A stretch of DNA of 64,000 nt from JAMLIN01 sp041676645 (lineage in GTDB: Bacteria; Pseudomonadota; Gammaproteobacteria; Burkholderiales; Burkholderiaceae_E): contig JBAYRO010000002.1 of the NCBI GenBank assembly GCA_041676645.1, forward strand, positions 1 through 64,000, read 5' to 3'. The stretch's first letter is position 1; each line of letters begins with the position of its first letter. A program made the translations under genes and the position numbers. This document shows, piece by piece, positions 42,099 to 51,590 of the stretch. The notes under the pieces are model-generated. The model saw only the letters and a program-made list of their open reading frames with translations. It searched no databases and was not told the origin of the DNA.

Positions 42099-42458
42099 TC
42101 ACTTTGGGATGATCGCGGAGCGCAGCGGCTCCGGCCCACCCAGAACGTGGATATGGAGATGATACACCTCCTGCCCTCCCAGCCGACCGTTATTGATCAC
42201 GATGCGAAAGCCGTCGGGACTGCCGTTTTCCCGCGCGAGTCGGGCGGCCAGCGTCAGCATCCGGCCGAGGATCGCCTCATGATCGGCACCCGCGCTGTAA
42301 AGATTCTCGACATGGGCCTTGGGAATCAGCAGGAAATGCAGGGCCGCGGCCGGATGGATGTCGTGGAACGCGAGGATCTCGTCGTCCTCGTAGACCTTGC
42401 GCGAGGGAATCTCGCCACGCGCGATACGGCAGAACAGGCAATCGTGGGAAGCGGTCAT
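42099..42458 (-). CDS. hinT: histidine triad nucleotide-binding protein HinT
   Basis: HIT protein of 119 residues with the triad HLHIHVLGG, CLFCRIARGEIPS at the start and IPKAHVENL in the middle, as in the PKCI/HinT branch. Known activity: purine nucleoside phosphoramidate hydrolysis. It sits between hisE and tatA, as in other betaproteobacteria, and is probably co-transcribed with the his genes (gap of 12 nt). Confidence 0.94.
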   Translation of the reverse strand: MTASHDCLFCRIARGEIPSRKVYEDDEILAFHDIHPAAALHFLLIPKAHVENLYSAGADHEAILGRMLTLAARLARENGSPDGFRIVINNGRLGGQEVYHLHIHVLGGPEPLRSAIIPK

Positions 42459-42470
42459 GGGGCGGAAATC

Positions 42471-42836
42471 TCAGTCGCCGGACGGATTGGCCGGTCCGCC
42501 TGCCCGCGCCGCCTTCTCGGCAAGGCCGGAGACGCCTTCCCGACGGGCCAGTTCGGCCAGCACATCACCCGGGCCAAGATCGAACCGCGCGAGCAGGATC
42601 AGGGTATGGAACCACAGATCGGCGGTTTCGCGGACGATCGCCCCTCGCTCGCCGTCCTTGCCGGCGATCACGGTTTCGGTGGCCTCCTCGCCGATCTTCT
42701 TGAGGATGGCGTCGGTGCCCTTGGCGAACAGGGTCGCGACGTAGGACACCTCGGGGTCGGCGCCGCGACGCGAAGCGATCAGGGCGCCGAGTCTTTCGAG
42801 CAGCTCGGCCGAGGAATCGGGCTGGGATGCGGCCAT
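42471..42836 (-). CDS. hisE: phosphoribosyl-ATP pyrophosphatase
   Basis: Protein of 121 residues, second enzyme of histidine synthesis (PR-ATP to PR-AMP). The all-alpha NTP-pyrophosphatase core has the metal-binding segment IGEEATETVIAGKDG and ETADLWFHTLILLA. It is separate from hisI rather than fused as in enterics. The ATG at 42836 lies 11 nt after the hisI stop. The tail (KAARAGGPANPSGD) extends slightly past the core. Confidence 0.95.
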   Translation of the reverse strand: MAASQPDSSAELLERLGALIASRRGADPEVSYVATLFAKGTDAILKKIGEEATETVIAGKDGERGAIVRETADLWFHTLILLARFDLGPGDVLAELARREGVSGLAEKAARAGGPANPSGD

Positions 42837-42847
42837 CGGGTGCGCTC

Positions 42848-43248
42848 CTACTTGCGGTAGATCTGGTCGGGATCGCGCAGGACCGGATCGACGGGCTGCC
42901 ATCGATCGCCTTCGAGCTTCCGGAAGAAGCAGGAATGGCGGCCGGTGTGGCAGGCAATGCCGCCGACCTGCTCGACCTCGAGCAGGATCACGTCGGCGTC
43001 GCAGTCGAGACGGATCTCGCGCACCTTCTGGACATGGCCGGATTCCTCGCCCTTGCGCCACAGGCGCGAGCGCGAGCGCGACCAGTACACCGCCCGGCCG
43101 TTGGCGGCGGTTTCCATCAGCGCCTCGCGATTCATCCAGGCGAGGGTGAGGACCCGGCCGGTACCGGCTTCCTGGGCGATCGCGGGGACCAGGCCGTCGC
43201 GATCGAAACGGACGGCATCGACCCAGGCCGGCAGGGTGGCGGCTTCGC

Positions 43249-43252
<4 letters not shown>
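42848..43252 (-). CDS. hisI: phosphoribosyl-AMP cyclohydrolase
   Basis: Protein of 134 residues, third step of histidine synthesis. Zinc- and magnesium-binding residues are in RLDCDADVILLEVEQ and CHTGRHSCFFRK. The signature VLTLAWMNREAL and VYWSRSRSRLWRKGEESGH are present. It overlaps hisF by 4 nt (ATGA), which fixes the start at 43252. No HisE domain is fused. Confidence 0.97.
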
Positions 43253-44013
<761 letters not shown>

Positions 44014-44053
44014 GGCTTCGCCTCCGGCACGCGGGAACCCCGGGGCGCGAGCC

Positions 44054-44800
44054 CTATTCATCGGAGGCGAGCTCGTCGGCGCGCGCCTGTGCCTGGGCGA
44101 AATCGAGCTTGCCTTCGTAGAGGGCGCGCCCGAGGATCACGCCCTCGACGCCCTCGTCCTCGACGGCGCACAGCTGCTCGATGTCGGCCATTCCCGCGAC
44201 GCCGCCGGAAGCGAACACCGGCACGGTCAGCTCGCTGGCGAGCCGCACGGTGGCCTCGACGTTGATGCCGGTGAGCATGCCGTCACGGCCGATGTCGGTG
44301 TAGATGATGCCCTCGATTCCGTAGTCCTCGAACTTGCGGGCGAGATCGAGCACGTCGTGGCGGGTCAGCTTGCTCCAGCCATCGGTCGCGACCTTGCCGT
44401 CGCGGGCATCGAGCCCGACCAGGATACGGCCCGGAAAGGCGCCGCAGGCATCGTGCAGAAGGCCCGGATCACGGACCGCCGCGGTGCCGACGATGAGGTA
44501 CGCGAGGCCGTCGTCGAGGTATCGCTCCATGGTGTCGAGGTCGCGGATTCCGCCGCCGAGCTGCACCGGGATGTCTTCGCCGACCGCATCGACGATGTCG
44601 CGGATGAGGGCCTGGTTTCTCGGCCTGCCGCCGACCGCGCCGTCGAGATCGACCAGATGCAGCCGCCGGGCGCCGAGATCGACCCATCTCACGGCCATGG
44701 CGACGGGGTCGTCGGAGAACACGGTCTCGTCTTCCATCACGCCCTGGCGCAAACGAACACAACGACCGTCCTTGATGTCGATAGCGGGGATCAGGAGCAT
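44054..44800 (-). CDS. hisA: ProFAR isomerase (HisA)
   Basis: TIM-barrel isomerase of 248 residues, fourth step of histidine synthesis. The catalytic pair is Asp8 (IPAIDIKDGRCVRL) and the Asp of IYTDIGRDGML. Phosphate-binding glycine segments are LGGGIRDL and ASGGVAGM. It lies between hisH and hisF with small gaps (49 and 40 nt). The sequence is typical and complete. Confidence 0.97.
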   Translation of the reverse strand: MLLIPAIDIKDGRCVRLRQGVMEDETVFSDDPVAMAVRWVDLGARRLHLVDLDGAVGGRPRNQALIRDIVDAVGEDIPVQLGGGIRDLDTMERYLDDGLAYLIVGTAAVRDPGLLHDACGAFPGRILVGLDARDGKVATDGWSKLTRHDVLDLARKFEDYGIEGIIYTDIGRDGMLTGINVEATVRLASELTVPVFASGGVAGMADIEQLCAVEDEGVEGVILGRALYEGKLDFAQAQARADELASDE

Positions 44801-44849
44801 AGTCTTGAGAGTATCGAGGAGATAACCCGTTGGCTTGGCCCGGCGCCCT

Positions 44850-45488
44850 TCAGGGGCGCCAGTCGATGAAGTTCTCGTAGAGCTTCAATCCGTGGCCCGA
44901 ACTCTTCTCGGGATGGAACTGGGTCGCGAAAATGTTATCCCGCGCCACCGCACAGGTAAAGCGCCCGCCGTACTCCGAATCGCCGACGCAGTCGCGGGGA
45001 TCGGCGGGCGCGAAATGGTAGCTGTGCACGAAATAGAAGAACGTCTCGTCGGGAATGCCCGCCCAGACCGGATGCTCGCGAAGTTGCCGCACCCGGTTCC
45101 AGCCCATGTGCGGCACCTTCAGGCGGGCGCCTCCGGGGCCGGTCATCCGGCGGCGATCGAATCGCACGACTTCGCCCGCCAGCAGCCCCAGGCCCGGCGT
45201 ATCGCCCTCGGCGCTGCGCTCGAAGAGCATCTGCGCGCCGATGCACACGCCGAACATCGGCTTCTCGCGCGCCGCGCGCACCACCTCGGAGCGCAGCCCC
45301 GATTCATCGAGATGGCGTACACAGTCGGGCATCGCCCCCTGCCCCGGGAACACGACGCGATCGGCCCCGGCGACCTGCGCCGGATCGCCCGTGACCACGA
45401 CCCGCCATTTCGGGGCGACATGCTCGAGCGCCTTGGCGACGGAGTACAGGTTGCCCATCGAGTAGTCGACCACCGCGATCGTGCTCAT
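44850..45488 (-). CDS. hisH: imidazole glycerol phosphate synthase, glutaminase subunit
   Basis: Class I glutamine amidotransferase of 212 residues. The nucleophile is in MFGVCIGAQMLFERS, the His/Glu pair in ATQFHPEKS, and PGQGAMPDC precedes it. PHMGWNRV and YFVHSYHFAP are HisH-specific. It supplies ammonia to HisF. It follows hisB by 58 nt, and there is no marC gene in between. Confidence 0.97.
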   Translation of the reverse strand: MSTIAVVDYSMGNLYSVAKALEHVAPKWRVVVTGDPAQVAGADRVVFPGQGAMPDCVRHLDESGLRSEVVRAAREKPMFGVCIGAQMLFERSAEGDTPGLGLLAGEVVRFDRRRMTGPGGARLKVPHMGWNRVRQLREHPVWAGIPDETFFYFVHSYHFAPADPRDCVGDSEYGGRFTCAVARDNIFATQFHPEKSSGHGLKLYENFIDWRP

Positions 45489-45546
45489 CGGAACGGCTCG
45501 CTACGGTACTTTCTGCCCCGCGACAACGGCCGGCGCGAACGCAGGC

Positions 45547-46137
45547 TCAGAGCGCTTCCTTCGTCGAAGGGATGCGGTCGCCGACCCGCGAATCGAATTC
45601 GATCGCCATGCGCAGGGCCCGGCCGAAGGCCTTGAAGATCGTCTCGCACTGGTGGTGCGCATTCTCGCCGCGCAGATTGTCGATGTGCAGCGTCACCGCC
45701 GCATGGTTGACGAAGCCCTGGAAGAACTCGCGGGCGAGATCGACATCGAAGCCGCCGATCATGGCGCGGGTGAAATCGACGTGCCACTGCAGCCCGGGGC
45801 GGCCGGAGAGATCGATCACGACCCTCGAGAGAGCCTCGTCGAGCGGCACATAGGCATGGCCGTAGCGACGGATGCCCTTCTTGTCGCCGATCGCGCGGGC
45901 GAAGGCCTGGCCCAGCGTGATGCCGACATCCTCGACGGTGTGGTGCGCATCGATGTGGAGATCGCCGTCGGCCTCGATCTCGAGGTCGACGAGGCCGTGG
46001 CGGGCGATCTGGTCGATCATGTGGTCGAGGAAGGGCACGCCGGTGGCGAGCGTCTGCCGACCGGTGCCGTCGAGATCGATCGCAACACGGATCCGGGTTT
46101 CGGCCGTGTTGCGGGAGACTTCAGCGCGTCTGTTCAC
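45547..46137 (-). CDS. hisB: imidazoleglycerol-phosphate dehydratase
   Basis: Monofunctional dehydratase of 196 residues, without the phosphatase domain of enteric HisB. The two manganese-binding repeats are DAHHTVEDVG and NAHHQCETIFKA. GVPFLDHMIDQIARHG and the ending VGDRIPSTKEAL are standard. The start is a GTG at 46137. A separate histidinol-phosphatase must exist elsewhere. The 192-nt gap to hisD is where hisC normally lies. Confidence 0.96.
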   Translation of the reverse strand: MNRRAEVSRNTAETRIRVAIDLDGTGRQTLATGVPFLDHMIDQIARHGLVDLEIEADGDLHIDAHHTVEDVGITLGQAFARAIGDKKGIRRYGHAYVPLDEALSRVVIDLSGRPGLQWHVDFTRAMIGGFDVDLAREFFQGFVNHAAVTLHIDNLRGENAHHQCETIFKAFGRALRMAIEFDSRVGDRIPSTKEAL

Positions 46138-46238
46138 GATGGGCCTGCGCCCTGCGGCGCGAATATCGGGTGGAATGCGCGGATGCTCGCGCGGACGAAC
46201 GCCGGGCCGCCGGCGAACCGCCCCGACCCGGACCGGGT

Positions 46239-46244
46239 ATTGTA
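46239..46244 (-). promoter_or_regulatory. candidate internal promoter before hisB, inside a palindrome
   Basis: On the minus strand the box TACAAT is centred in the perfect inverted repeat CGGGTA-CAA-TACCCG (46234-46248), about 100 nt before hisB. The remainder of the 46138-46329 gap is GC-rich and shows no gene and no hisC remnant. The palindrome could be an operator. Confidence 0.35.
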
Positions 46245-46329
46245 CCCGCAGACCCGTGGCCCCGGCCGGTACGGGGCCGATGCGCCTCGAGGAAACGCCC
46301 GGCCACCCCGGGCTCCTGGATCCCCGCGA

Positions 46330-47643
46330 TCAGTCCCGCATCCGCATCCGGGCGCTCTCGGCGTGCGCCGGCAGGCCCTCGCCGTCGGCCAGGGTTGCGG
46401 CGAGCGCGCCCAGCGTCAGGGCCGCCCCGGCCGAAACCCGGACCAGGCTGGTTCGTTTCTGGAAATCGTAGACGCCCAGGGGCGAGGAAAAGCGCGCCGT
46501 GCGCATGGTCGGCAGCACATGGTTCGGGCCGGCGCAGTAGTCGCCGATCGATTCCGAGGAATACGGCCCGAGGAAGATGGCTCCCGCATGACGCAGTCGT
46601 CCCACCCAGGGATCGGGGTCGGCCACCGACAGCTCGAGGTGCTCCGGCGCGATCTCGTTGGAGATCTCGCAGGCCTCGGCCAGGTCGCGCACCCGGATCA
46701 GGGCGCCACGATCGGCGAGCGAGCGCCGGATCACCGCCTGGCGCGGCATCGTGTCGATCAGCCGCTGCATCGCCGCCTCGACCCGGTCGATGTAGGCCGG
46801 GTCCGGGCACAGCAGGATCGATTGCGCCATCTCGTCGTGCTCGGCCTGGGAGAAGAGATCCATCGCCACCCAGTCGGGATCGGTCGCGCCGTCGGCGATC
46901 ACGAGGATCTCGCTGGGCCCGGCGATCATGTCGATTCCGACCGTGCCGAAGACCCTGCGCTTGGCCTCGGCGACGTAGGCATTGCCCGGGCCGACGATCT
47001 TGTCGACCGCCTGGATGGTTTCGGTGCCGTAGGCCAGCGCGCCGACCGCCTGCGCCCCGCCGATGGCGTAGACCCGGTCGACGCCGGCCACGGCGGCCGC
47101 GGCCAGCACCAGCGGGTTGCGCTGCCCGCCCGGGGTTGGCGAGACCATGACCAGCTCCGGGACGCCGGCCACCTTCGCCGGCACCAGGTTCATCAGCACC
47201 GATGAGGGATAGGCGGCCTTGCCGCCCGGCACATAGACGCCGACCCGTTCGATCGGGTGCACCTGCTGCCCTAGCAGCGTGCCGTCGGGCTCGGTATAGC
47301 TCCAGCTGGTCGAGAGCTGGCGCTCGTGGAAGGCGCGTATCCGGTCGGCCGCGCCGCGCAGGGCATCACGCTGTTCCGCGGGCAGGGATTCCAGGGCGCT
47401 GCGCAACTCGGTCGCCGGGATCTCGAGGTCGGCGGCCGTGTCGGCCGCGACGCCGTCGAGCCGACGGGTGTGCTCGAGGAGCGCGGCGTCGCCACGTTCG
47501 CGCACATCGGCGAGGATGCCCGCGACGGTCGCCTCGATGGCGGCGTCCTGCGCCGCCTCGTAGTGGAGCAGCTCCCGCAGGCGGGCGCCGAAATCGGGGC
47601 TCGCGGAGTCGAGCCGGGTGATCGCCAGCTTGCCGGTGCTCAT
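46330..47643 (-). CDS. hisD: histidinol dehydrogenase
   Basis: Zinc enzyme of 437 residues that oxidises histidinol to histidine in two NAD-dependent steps. Signatures are RVGVYVPGGKAAYPSSVLMN, GGAQAVGALAYGTETI, KIVGPGNAYVAEAKR, DMIAGPSEILVIAD and DLFSQAEHDEMAQSIL with zinc-ligand residues, and YCAGPNHVLPT. The ATG at 47643 overlaps the hisG stop by 4 nt. The downstream gap lacks hisC. Confidence 0.98.
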   Translation of the reverse strand: MSTGKLAITRLDSASPDFGARLRELLHYEAAQDAAIEATVAGILADVRERGDAALLEHTRRLDGVAADTAADLEIPATELRSALESLPAEQRDALRGAADRIRAFHERQLSTSWSYTEPDGTLLGQQVHPIERVGVYVPGGKAAYPSSVLMNLVPAKVAGVPELVMVSPTPGGQRNPLVLAAAAVAGVDRVYAIGGAQAVGALAYGTETIQAVDKIVGPGNAYVAEAKRRVFGTVGIDMIAGPSEILVIADGATDPDWVAMDLFSQAEHDEMAQSILLCPDPAYIDRVEAAMQRLIDTMPRQAVIRRSLADRGALIRVRDLAEACEISNEIAPEHLELSVADPDPWVGRLRHAGAIFLGPYSSESIGDYCAGPNHVLPTMRTARFSSPLGVYDFQKRTSLVRVSAGAALTLGALAATLADGEGLPAHAESARMRMRD

Positions 47644-48302
47644 GCCGAGGCCTTCTCGAGTCTTTCGGCCGCCGTCCCGATCTGGCGCACCAGCGGCTCG
47701 ATCAGGGCGGACCGGGTCTTGAGGGCCGCCCGGTTGATGATCAGCCGGGCCGACACCTGCTGGATGTCCTCGACCACCACCAGGTTGTTGGCGCGCAGGG
47801 TGGAGCCGGTGCTGACGAGGTCCACGATGGCGTCGGCGAGCCCCACCAGCGGCGCGAGCTCCATCGAGCCGTAGAGCTTGATCGCATCGACATGGACGCC
47901 CTTGGCCGCGAAATGGCGCCGGGCGACATCGACGTACTTGGTCGCCACGCGCAGGCGCGCGCCACGGCGCACGGCCGCCTCGTAGTCGAAGCCCGCCGGC
48001 GCGGCCACGCACATCCGGCAACGGGCGATTCCGAGATCGACCGGCTGGTACAGGCCGGCGCCGCCGTGCTCGACCAGGACGTCGCGCCCGGCCACGCCGA
48101 TGTCGGCCGCCCCGTACTGGACGTAGGTCGGGACATCGCTCGCGCGCACGATGATGATCCGCACCGCCGGGTCGTTGGTCGGCAGGATCAGCTGGCGCGA
48201 ATCGGCCAGGCCCGGATCGACCCGGATTCCGGCGGCCGCCAGCAGGGGTTCGGTTTCCTCGAAGATTCGCCCCTTCGAGAGGGCCATCGTGATGATGCTC
48301 AA
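47640..48302 (-). CDS. hisG: ATP phosphoribosyltransferase, short (HisZ-dependent) form
   Basis: Protein of 220 residues, first enzyme of histidine synthesis. ALSKGRIFEETEPLL, RASDVPTYVQYGAADIGV, IKLYGSMELAPLVGLAD and VDLVSTGSTLRAN are diagnostic. The C-terminal histidine-sensing domain of long HisG is absent, so activity should need HisZ, which is not in this window. The TTG at 48302 is preferred because it keeps the first beta strand (SIITMALSKGR); the ATG at 48287 would begin inside it and has no ribosome-binding site. It lies 17 nt after murA. Confidence 0.93.
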   Translation of the reverse strand: MSIITMALSKGRIFEETEPLLAAAGIRVDPGLADSRQLILPTNDPAVRIIIVRASDVPTYVQYGAADIGVAGRDVLVEHGGAGLYQPVDLGIARCRMCVAAPAGFDYEAAVRRGARLRVATKYVDVARRHFAAKGVHVDAIKLYGSMELAPLVGLADAIVDLVSTGSTLRANNLVVVEDIQQVSARLIINRAALKTRSALIEPLVRQIGTAAERLEKASA

Positions 48303-48319
48303 GGGATTGTCCCCGTGTA

Positions 48320-49570
48320 TCAGCGCAAGCGCCGGATCCGGGCGCCGAGCGCCTGCAGCTTGGTTTCCATCGCGTCGTAGCCTCGGTCGAGATGATAGAT
48401 CCTGTCGACCGTGGTTTCGCCCTCGGCCACCAGCCCGGCGATCACCAGGCCGGCCGAGGCGCGCAGGTCGGTTGCCATGACGGTGGCGCCCGACAGCTCG
48501 GGAACGCCCCGCACGATCGCGGAACTGCCCTCGACGCTGATGTCCGCGCCCAGGCGCTGCATCTCGAGCACATGCATGAAGCGGTTCTCGAAGATCGTCT
48601 CGGTGATGACGCCGGTGCCCTGCGCAACGCAGTTCATCGCCATCAGCTGGGCCTGCATGTCGGTCGCGAAACCGGGATAGGGAGCGGTTCGCACATCGAC
48701 CGCCGTGGGCCGGCGATCCATGCGGACGCGGATCCAGTCGGGTCCGGTCTCGATGGCGGCCCCGGCCTCGGTCAGCTTGTCGATCGTCGCGCCGAGAGAA
48801 TCGGGATCGGCGTCCCGCAGGACGACATCCCCGCCGGCGGCGGCAACCGCGCACAGGAAGGTACCCGCCTCGATCCGGTCGGGCATCACCCGGCAGTTCG
48901 CCGCATGCAGGCGGGCGACGCCTTCGATCCGTATCAGGTCGGTGCCGGCGCCCTCGATCCGGGCGCCCATCGCCACCAGGGCGCGGGCGAGGTCGGCGAT
49001 CTCGGGCTCACGGGCAGCGTTCTCGATGAAGGTTTCGCCATCGGCGAGCACCGCCGCCATCATGAGGTTCTCGGTCCCGGTGACGGTGACCATGTCGGTG
49101 ACGATGCGCGCGCCGCGCAGGCGCTTCGCCCGCGCCACCACGTAGCCATGCTCGATCGTGATCTCGGCGCCCAGCGCCTCCAGCCCCTTGATGTGCTGGT
49201 CGACCGGCCGCTGGCCGATCGCGCAGCCGCCGGGCAGCGAAACCCGCGCCTGCCCGAAGCGGGCGAGCATCGGACCGAGCACCAGGATCGAGGCGCGCAT
49301 CGTCTTGACGAGATCGTAGGGCGCCTCGAGCCGGTCGATCCGGCCGCAATCGACACGCACCCGCTCGCCATCACGCTCGCAGGTCGCCCCCATGGTCTCG
49401 AGCAGTCGCAAGGTGGTGTCGACGTCACGCAGGCGCGGGACGTTCTCGACCACCACCGGTTCCGGATCGAGCAGGGCGGCGCACAGGATCGGCAAGGCCG
49501 CGTTCTTGGCGCCCGATACCCGGACCTCGCCGGCAAGCGGCGTGCCGCCGACGATATGGAGTCTGTCCAT
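48320..49570 (-). CDS. murA: UDP-N-acetylglucosamine 1-carboxyvinyltransferase
   Basis: Enzyme of 416 residues that adds enolpyruvate to UDP-GlcNAc, the first committed step of peptidoglycan synthesis. The catalytic and fosfomycin-target Cys is present (about residue 116) in SLPGGCAIGQRPVDQH. GAKNAALPILCAALL, DMVTVTGTENLMMAA and DLRASAGLVIAGL are standard. It precedes hisG by 17 nt and follows a BolA-like gene by 13 nt, so it is co-transcribed with both. Confidence 0.98.
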   Translation of the reverse strand: MDRLHIVGGTPLAGEVRVSGAKNAALPILCAALLDPEPVVVENVPRLRDVDTTLRLLETMGATCERDGERVRVDCGRIDRLEAPYDLVKTMRASILVLGPMLARFGQARVSLPGGCAIGQRPVDQHIKGLEALGAEITIEHGYVVARAKRLRGARIVTDMVTVTGTENLMMAAVLADGETFIENAAREPEIADLARALVAMGARIEGAGTDLIRIEGVARLHAANCRVMPDRIEAGTFLCAVAAAGGDVVLRDADPDSLGATIDKLTEAGAAIETGPDWIRVRMDRRPTAVDVRTAPYPGFATDMQAQLMAMNCVAQGTGVITETIFENRFMHVLEMQRLGADISVEGSSAIVRGVPELSGATVMATDLRASAGLVIAGLVAEGETTVDRIYHLDRGYDAMETKLQALGARIRRLR

Positions 49571-49583
49571 GCGGTTCTCGCGG

Positions 49584-49826
49584 TCAGCGGGACTGGGCGG
49601 CGTGCTCGTCGGGCGTGAGGGTCTTCATCGACAGCGCATGGATCTGTTCGCGCATGCGCTCGCCGAGCGCGCGATAGACCAGCTGGTGGCGCTGCACCGA
49701 ACGCTTGCCCTCGAACAGGCTGGACACGATCAGGGCATCGAAATGGCGGCCGTCGCCGTCGACCTCGAGGAGTTCGCAGGGCAGGCCTTCGGCGATGAAT
49801 CGGCGAACATCCTGGGGAGTAAGCAT
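49584..49826 (-). CDS. BolA-family protein (IbaG-like)
   Basis: Protein of 80 residues with the BolA fold: LPCELLEVDGDGRHFDALIV, FEGKRSVQRHQLVYRALG and a conserved His in the RHFDA segment. Members next to murA are usually called IbaG/YrbA. BolA proteins bind 2Fe-2S clusters together with CGFS glutaredoxins such as the GrxD encoded at 31 kb. It lies between the ABC exporter and murA, a conserved position. Confidence 0.9.
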   Translation of the reverse strand: MLTPQDVRRFIAEGLPCELLEVDGDGRHFDALIVSSLFEGKRSVQRHQLVYRALGERMREQIHALSMKTLTPDEHAAQSR

Positions 49827-49871
49827 CGTTGTTCAAGCTCCTGGTATCGGGCGCTCCGCCCGGTCCTGCGG

Positions 49872-50627
49872 TCAGTGGCGCAGCTTGTAGCCCCTGGAGA
49901 GCAGGGCCAGCGAGAAGGCCGCCACCAGGGCGAGGCTGCCACCGACCACGGCCAGGCTCACCCACGGGCTCACATCGGAAACACCGATGAAACCGCGGCG
50001 AAAGCCGTCGACCATGTAGAAGAACGGGTTCAGGTGGGACATTTCCTGCCAGAACCCGGGCAGCGACTTCACCGAATAGAACACGCCGGCCAGGAAGGTC
50101 AGCGGCATGATGAAGAAGTTCTGGAAGGCGGCCATCTGGTCGAACTTGTCCGCCCAGATGCCGGCCAGCAGGCCCATTGTAGCGAGAATCGCACTGCCCA
50201 GCAGGGCGAAGACGAGGATCCAGCCGGGCTCGGCCACCTGCAGGTCGACGAACCAGGTGGTGACCAGAAGCACCCCCAGGCCGACCACCAGGCCTCGCAC
50301 CATCGCCGCCAGGACGTAGGCGAGGAAGATCTCGAAGCTGGACATCGGTGGCAGCAGCACGAACACGATGTTGCCGGTCACCTTGCTCTGCACCAGCGAC
50401 GAGGATGCGTTGGCGAAGGAGTTCTGCAGCAGCGCCATCATCACCAGGCCGGGCACCAGGAACGAGGAATAGCGGACGCTCTCGAACACCTCGACCCGCC
50501 CCTCCAGGACATGGCTGAAGATCAGCAGGTACAGCAGCGCCGAGACGATCGGCGCGCCGATCGTCTGGAACCCCACCTTGGTGAAGCGCAGCAGCTCCTT
50601 GTGGAACAGCGTCCGGAATCCCGTCAT
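49872..50627 (-). CDS. ABC-2 type exporter permease
   Basis: Inner-membrane protein of 251 residues with about six hydrophobic segments, the ABC-2 transporter type (FHKELLRFTKVGFQTIGAP, LLYLLIFSHVLEGRVEVF, FFIMPLTFLAGVFYSVKSLP). The latter phrase is a YadH-like hallmark. It overlaps the ATPase gene by 4 nt and forms an exporter with it. In betaproteobacteria this pair sits between mla and murA; the substrate is not established. Confidence 0.92.
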   Translation of the reverse strand: MTGFRTLFHKELLRFTKVGFQTIGAPIVSALLYLLIFSHVLEGRVEVFESVRYSSFLVPGLVMMALLQNSFANASSSLVQSKVTGNIVFVLLPPMSSFEIFLAYVLAAMVRGLVVGLGVLLVTTWFVDLQVAEPGWILVFALLGSAILATMGLLAGIWADKFDQMAAFQNFFIMPLTFLAGVFYSVKSLPGFWQEMSHLNPFFYMVDGFRRGFIGVSDVSPWVSLAVVGGSLALVAAFSLALLSRGYKLRH

Positions 50628-51532
50628 GCCCGCGACTCCTTCATGATCGAGACGAAGACGTCCTCGAGGTCGGCGTGCAGCAGCTCCATGTCCTCGATCC
50701 GGCAGCCGGCCTCGCGCAGCGCCGCGAGCATCGGCTCGACCGCCTCGTAGCGATCGACCTGCAGGGCGATCCGGTCGCGCTCGGGCGATTCGATCACCAG
50801 GGGCTCGAGCGAAGCCGGCAGCGGGGCGCCGGAGATCCGCAGCAGGAGACGACCGGCGCTGAAGGCGCGCAGCAGCTCCCGGGTCGCGTCGAGCGCGACC
50901 AGCCGACCCTGGTTGAGCATCGCGATGCGGCCACAGAACTCCTGCGCTTCCTCCAGGTAGTGCGTGGTGAGCACGATCGTGTGGCCCTGCTCGTTGAGTC
51001 GCCGGATGAACTGCCAGAGGGTCTGGCGCAACTCCACGTCGACGCCGGCGGTGGGCTCGTCCAGGACGATCACGGGCGGGCGATGCACCAGCGCCTGGGC
51101 GACCAGCACGCGCCGCTTCATGCCGCCCGACAGGGCCCGCATGTTCTCGTCGGCCTTCGAATCCAGGTCGAGGCCGGTGAGGATTTCATCGATCCAGTCG
51201 TCGTTGCGCCGGATGCCGTAGTAGCCCGAGGTCAGGCGCAGCGTCTCGCGCACCGTGAAGAAGGGATCGAAGACGATTTCCTGGGGAACCACCCCGAGCG
51301 CGCGCCGGGCCGCCCGATAGTCGCCCACCACGTCGTGGCCCATGACCCGCACCGTTCCCGAACTCGCGCGAGCGAGTCCGGCCACGATCGAGATCAGGGT
51401 CGTCTTGCCGGCGCCGTTGGGGCCGAGCAGGCCGAAGAACTCGCCTTCATGGACCTGGAGCGAAACACCGTGCAGCGCTGTGAACGATCCGTATCGCTTG
51501 GCGACCGAATCGATATCGATGGCAATGGACAT
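50624..51532 (-). CDS. ABC exporter ATPase (YadG-like)
   Basis: ATPase of 302 residues. Walker A is GPNGAGKTT, the signature LSGGMKRRVLVAQA and Walker B VIVLDEPTAGVD, with TTHYLEEAQEF as the switch region. A C-terminal domain of about 80 residues (ESPERDRIALQVDR to LHADLEDVFVSIMKE) is typical of drug- and lipid-export ATPases. The ATG at 51532 gives the standard N-terminus; 51562 is less likely. It is coupled to the permease gene. Confidence 0.92.
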   Translation of the reverse strand: MSIAIDIDSVAKRYGSFTALHGVSLQVHEGEFFGLLGPNGAGKTTLISIVAGLARASSGTVRVMGHDVVGDYRAARRALGVVPQEIVFDPFFTVRETLRLTSGYYGIRRNDDWIDEILTGLDLDSKADENMRALSGGMKRRVLVAQALVHRPPVIVLDEPTAGVDVELRQTLWQFIRRLNEQGHTIVLTTHYLEEAQEFCGRIAMLNQGRLVALDATRELLRAFSAGRLLLRISGAPLPASLEPLVIESPERDRIALQVDRYEAVEPMLAALREAGCRIEDMELLHADLEDVFVSIMKESRA

Positions 51533-51590
51533 GGTACCCGGGCGTAACGGCGAAGCCGGCACCCGGTGCGGCCCCGTTCGCGTGGCGCCG

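Noticed and set aside
46138..46329. Remnant of hisC between hisD and hisB
   Set aside because: All minus-strand frames were read through; none resembles aminotransferase motifs, so the gap looks empty apart from the palindrome.
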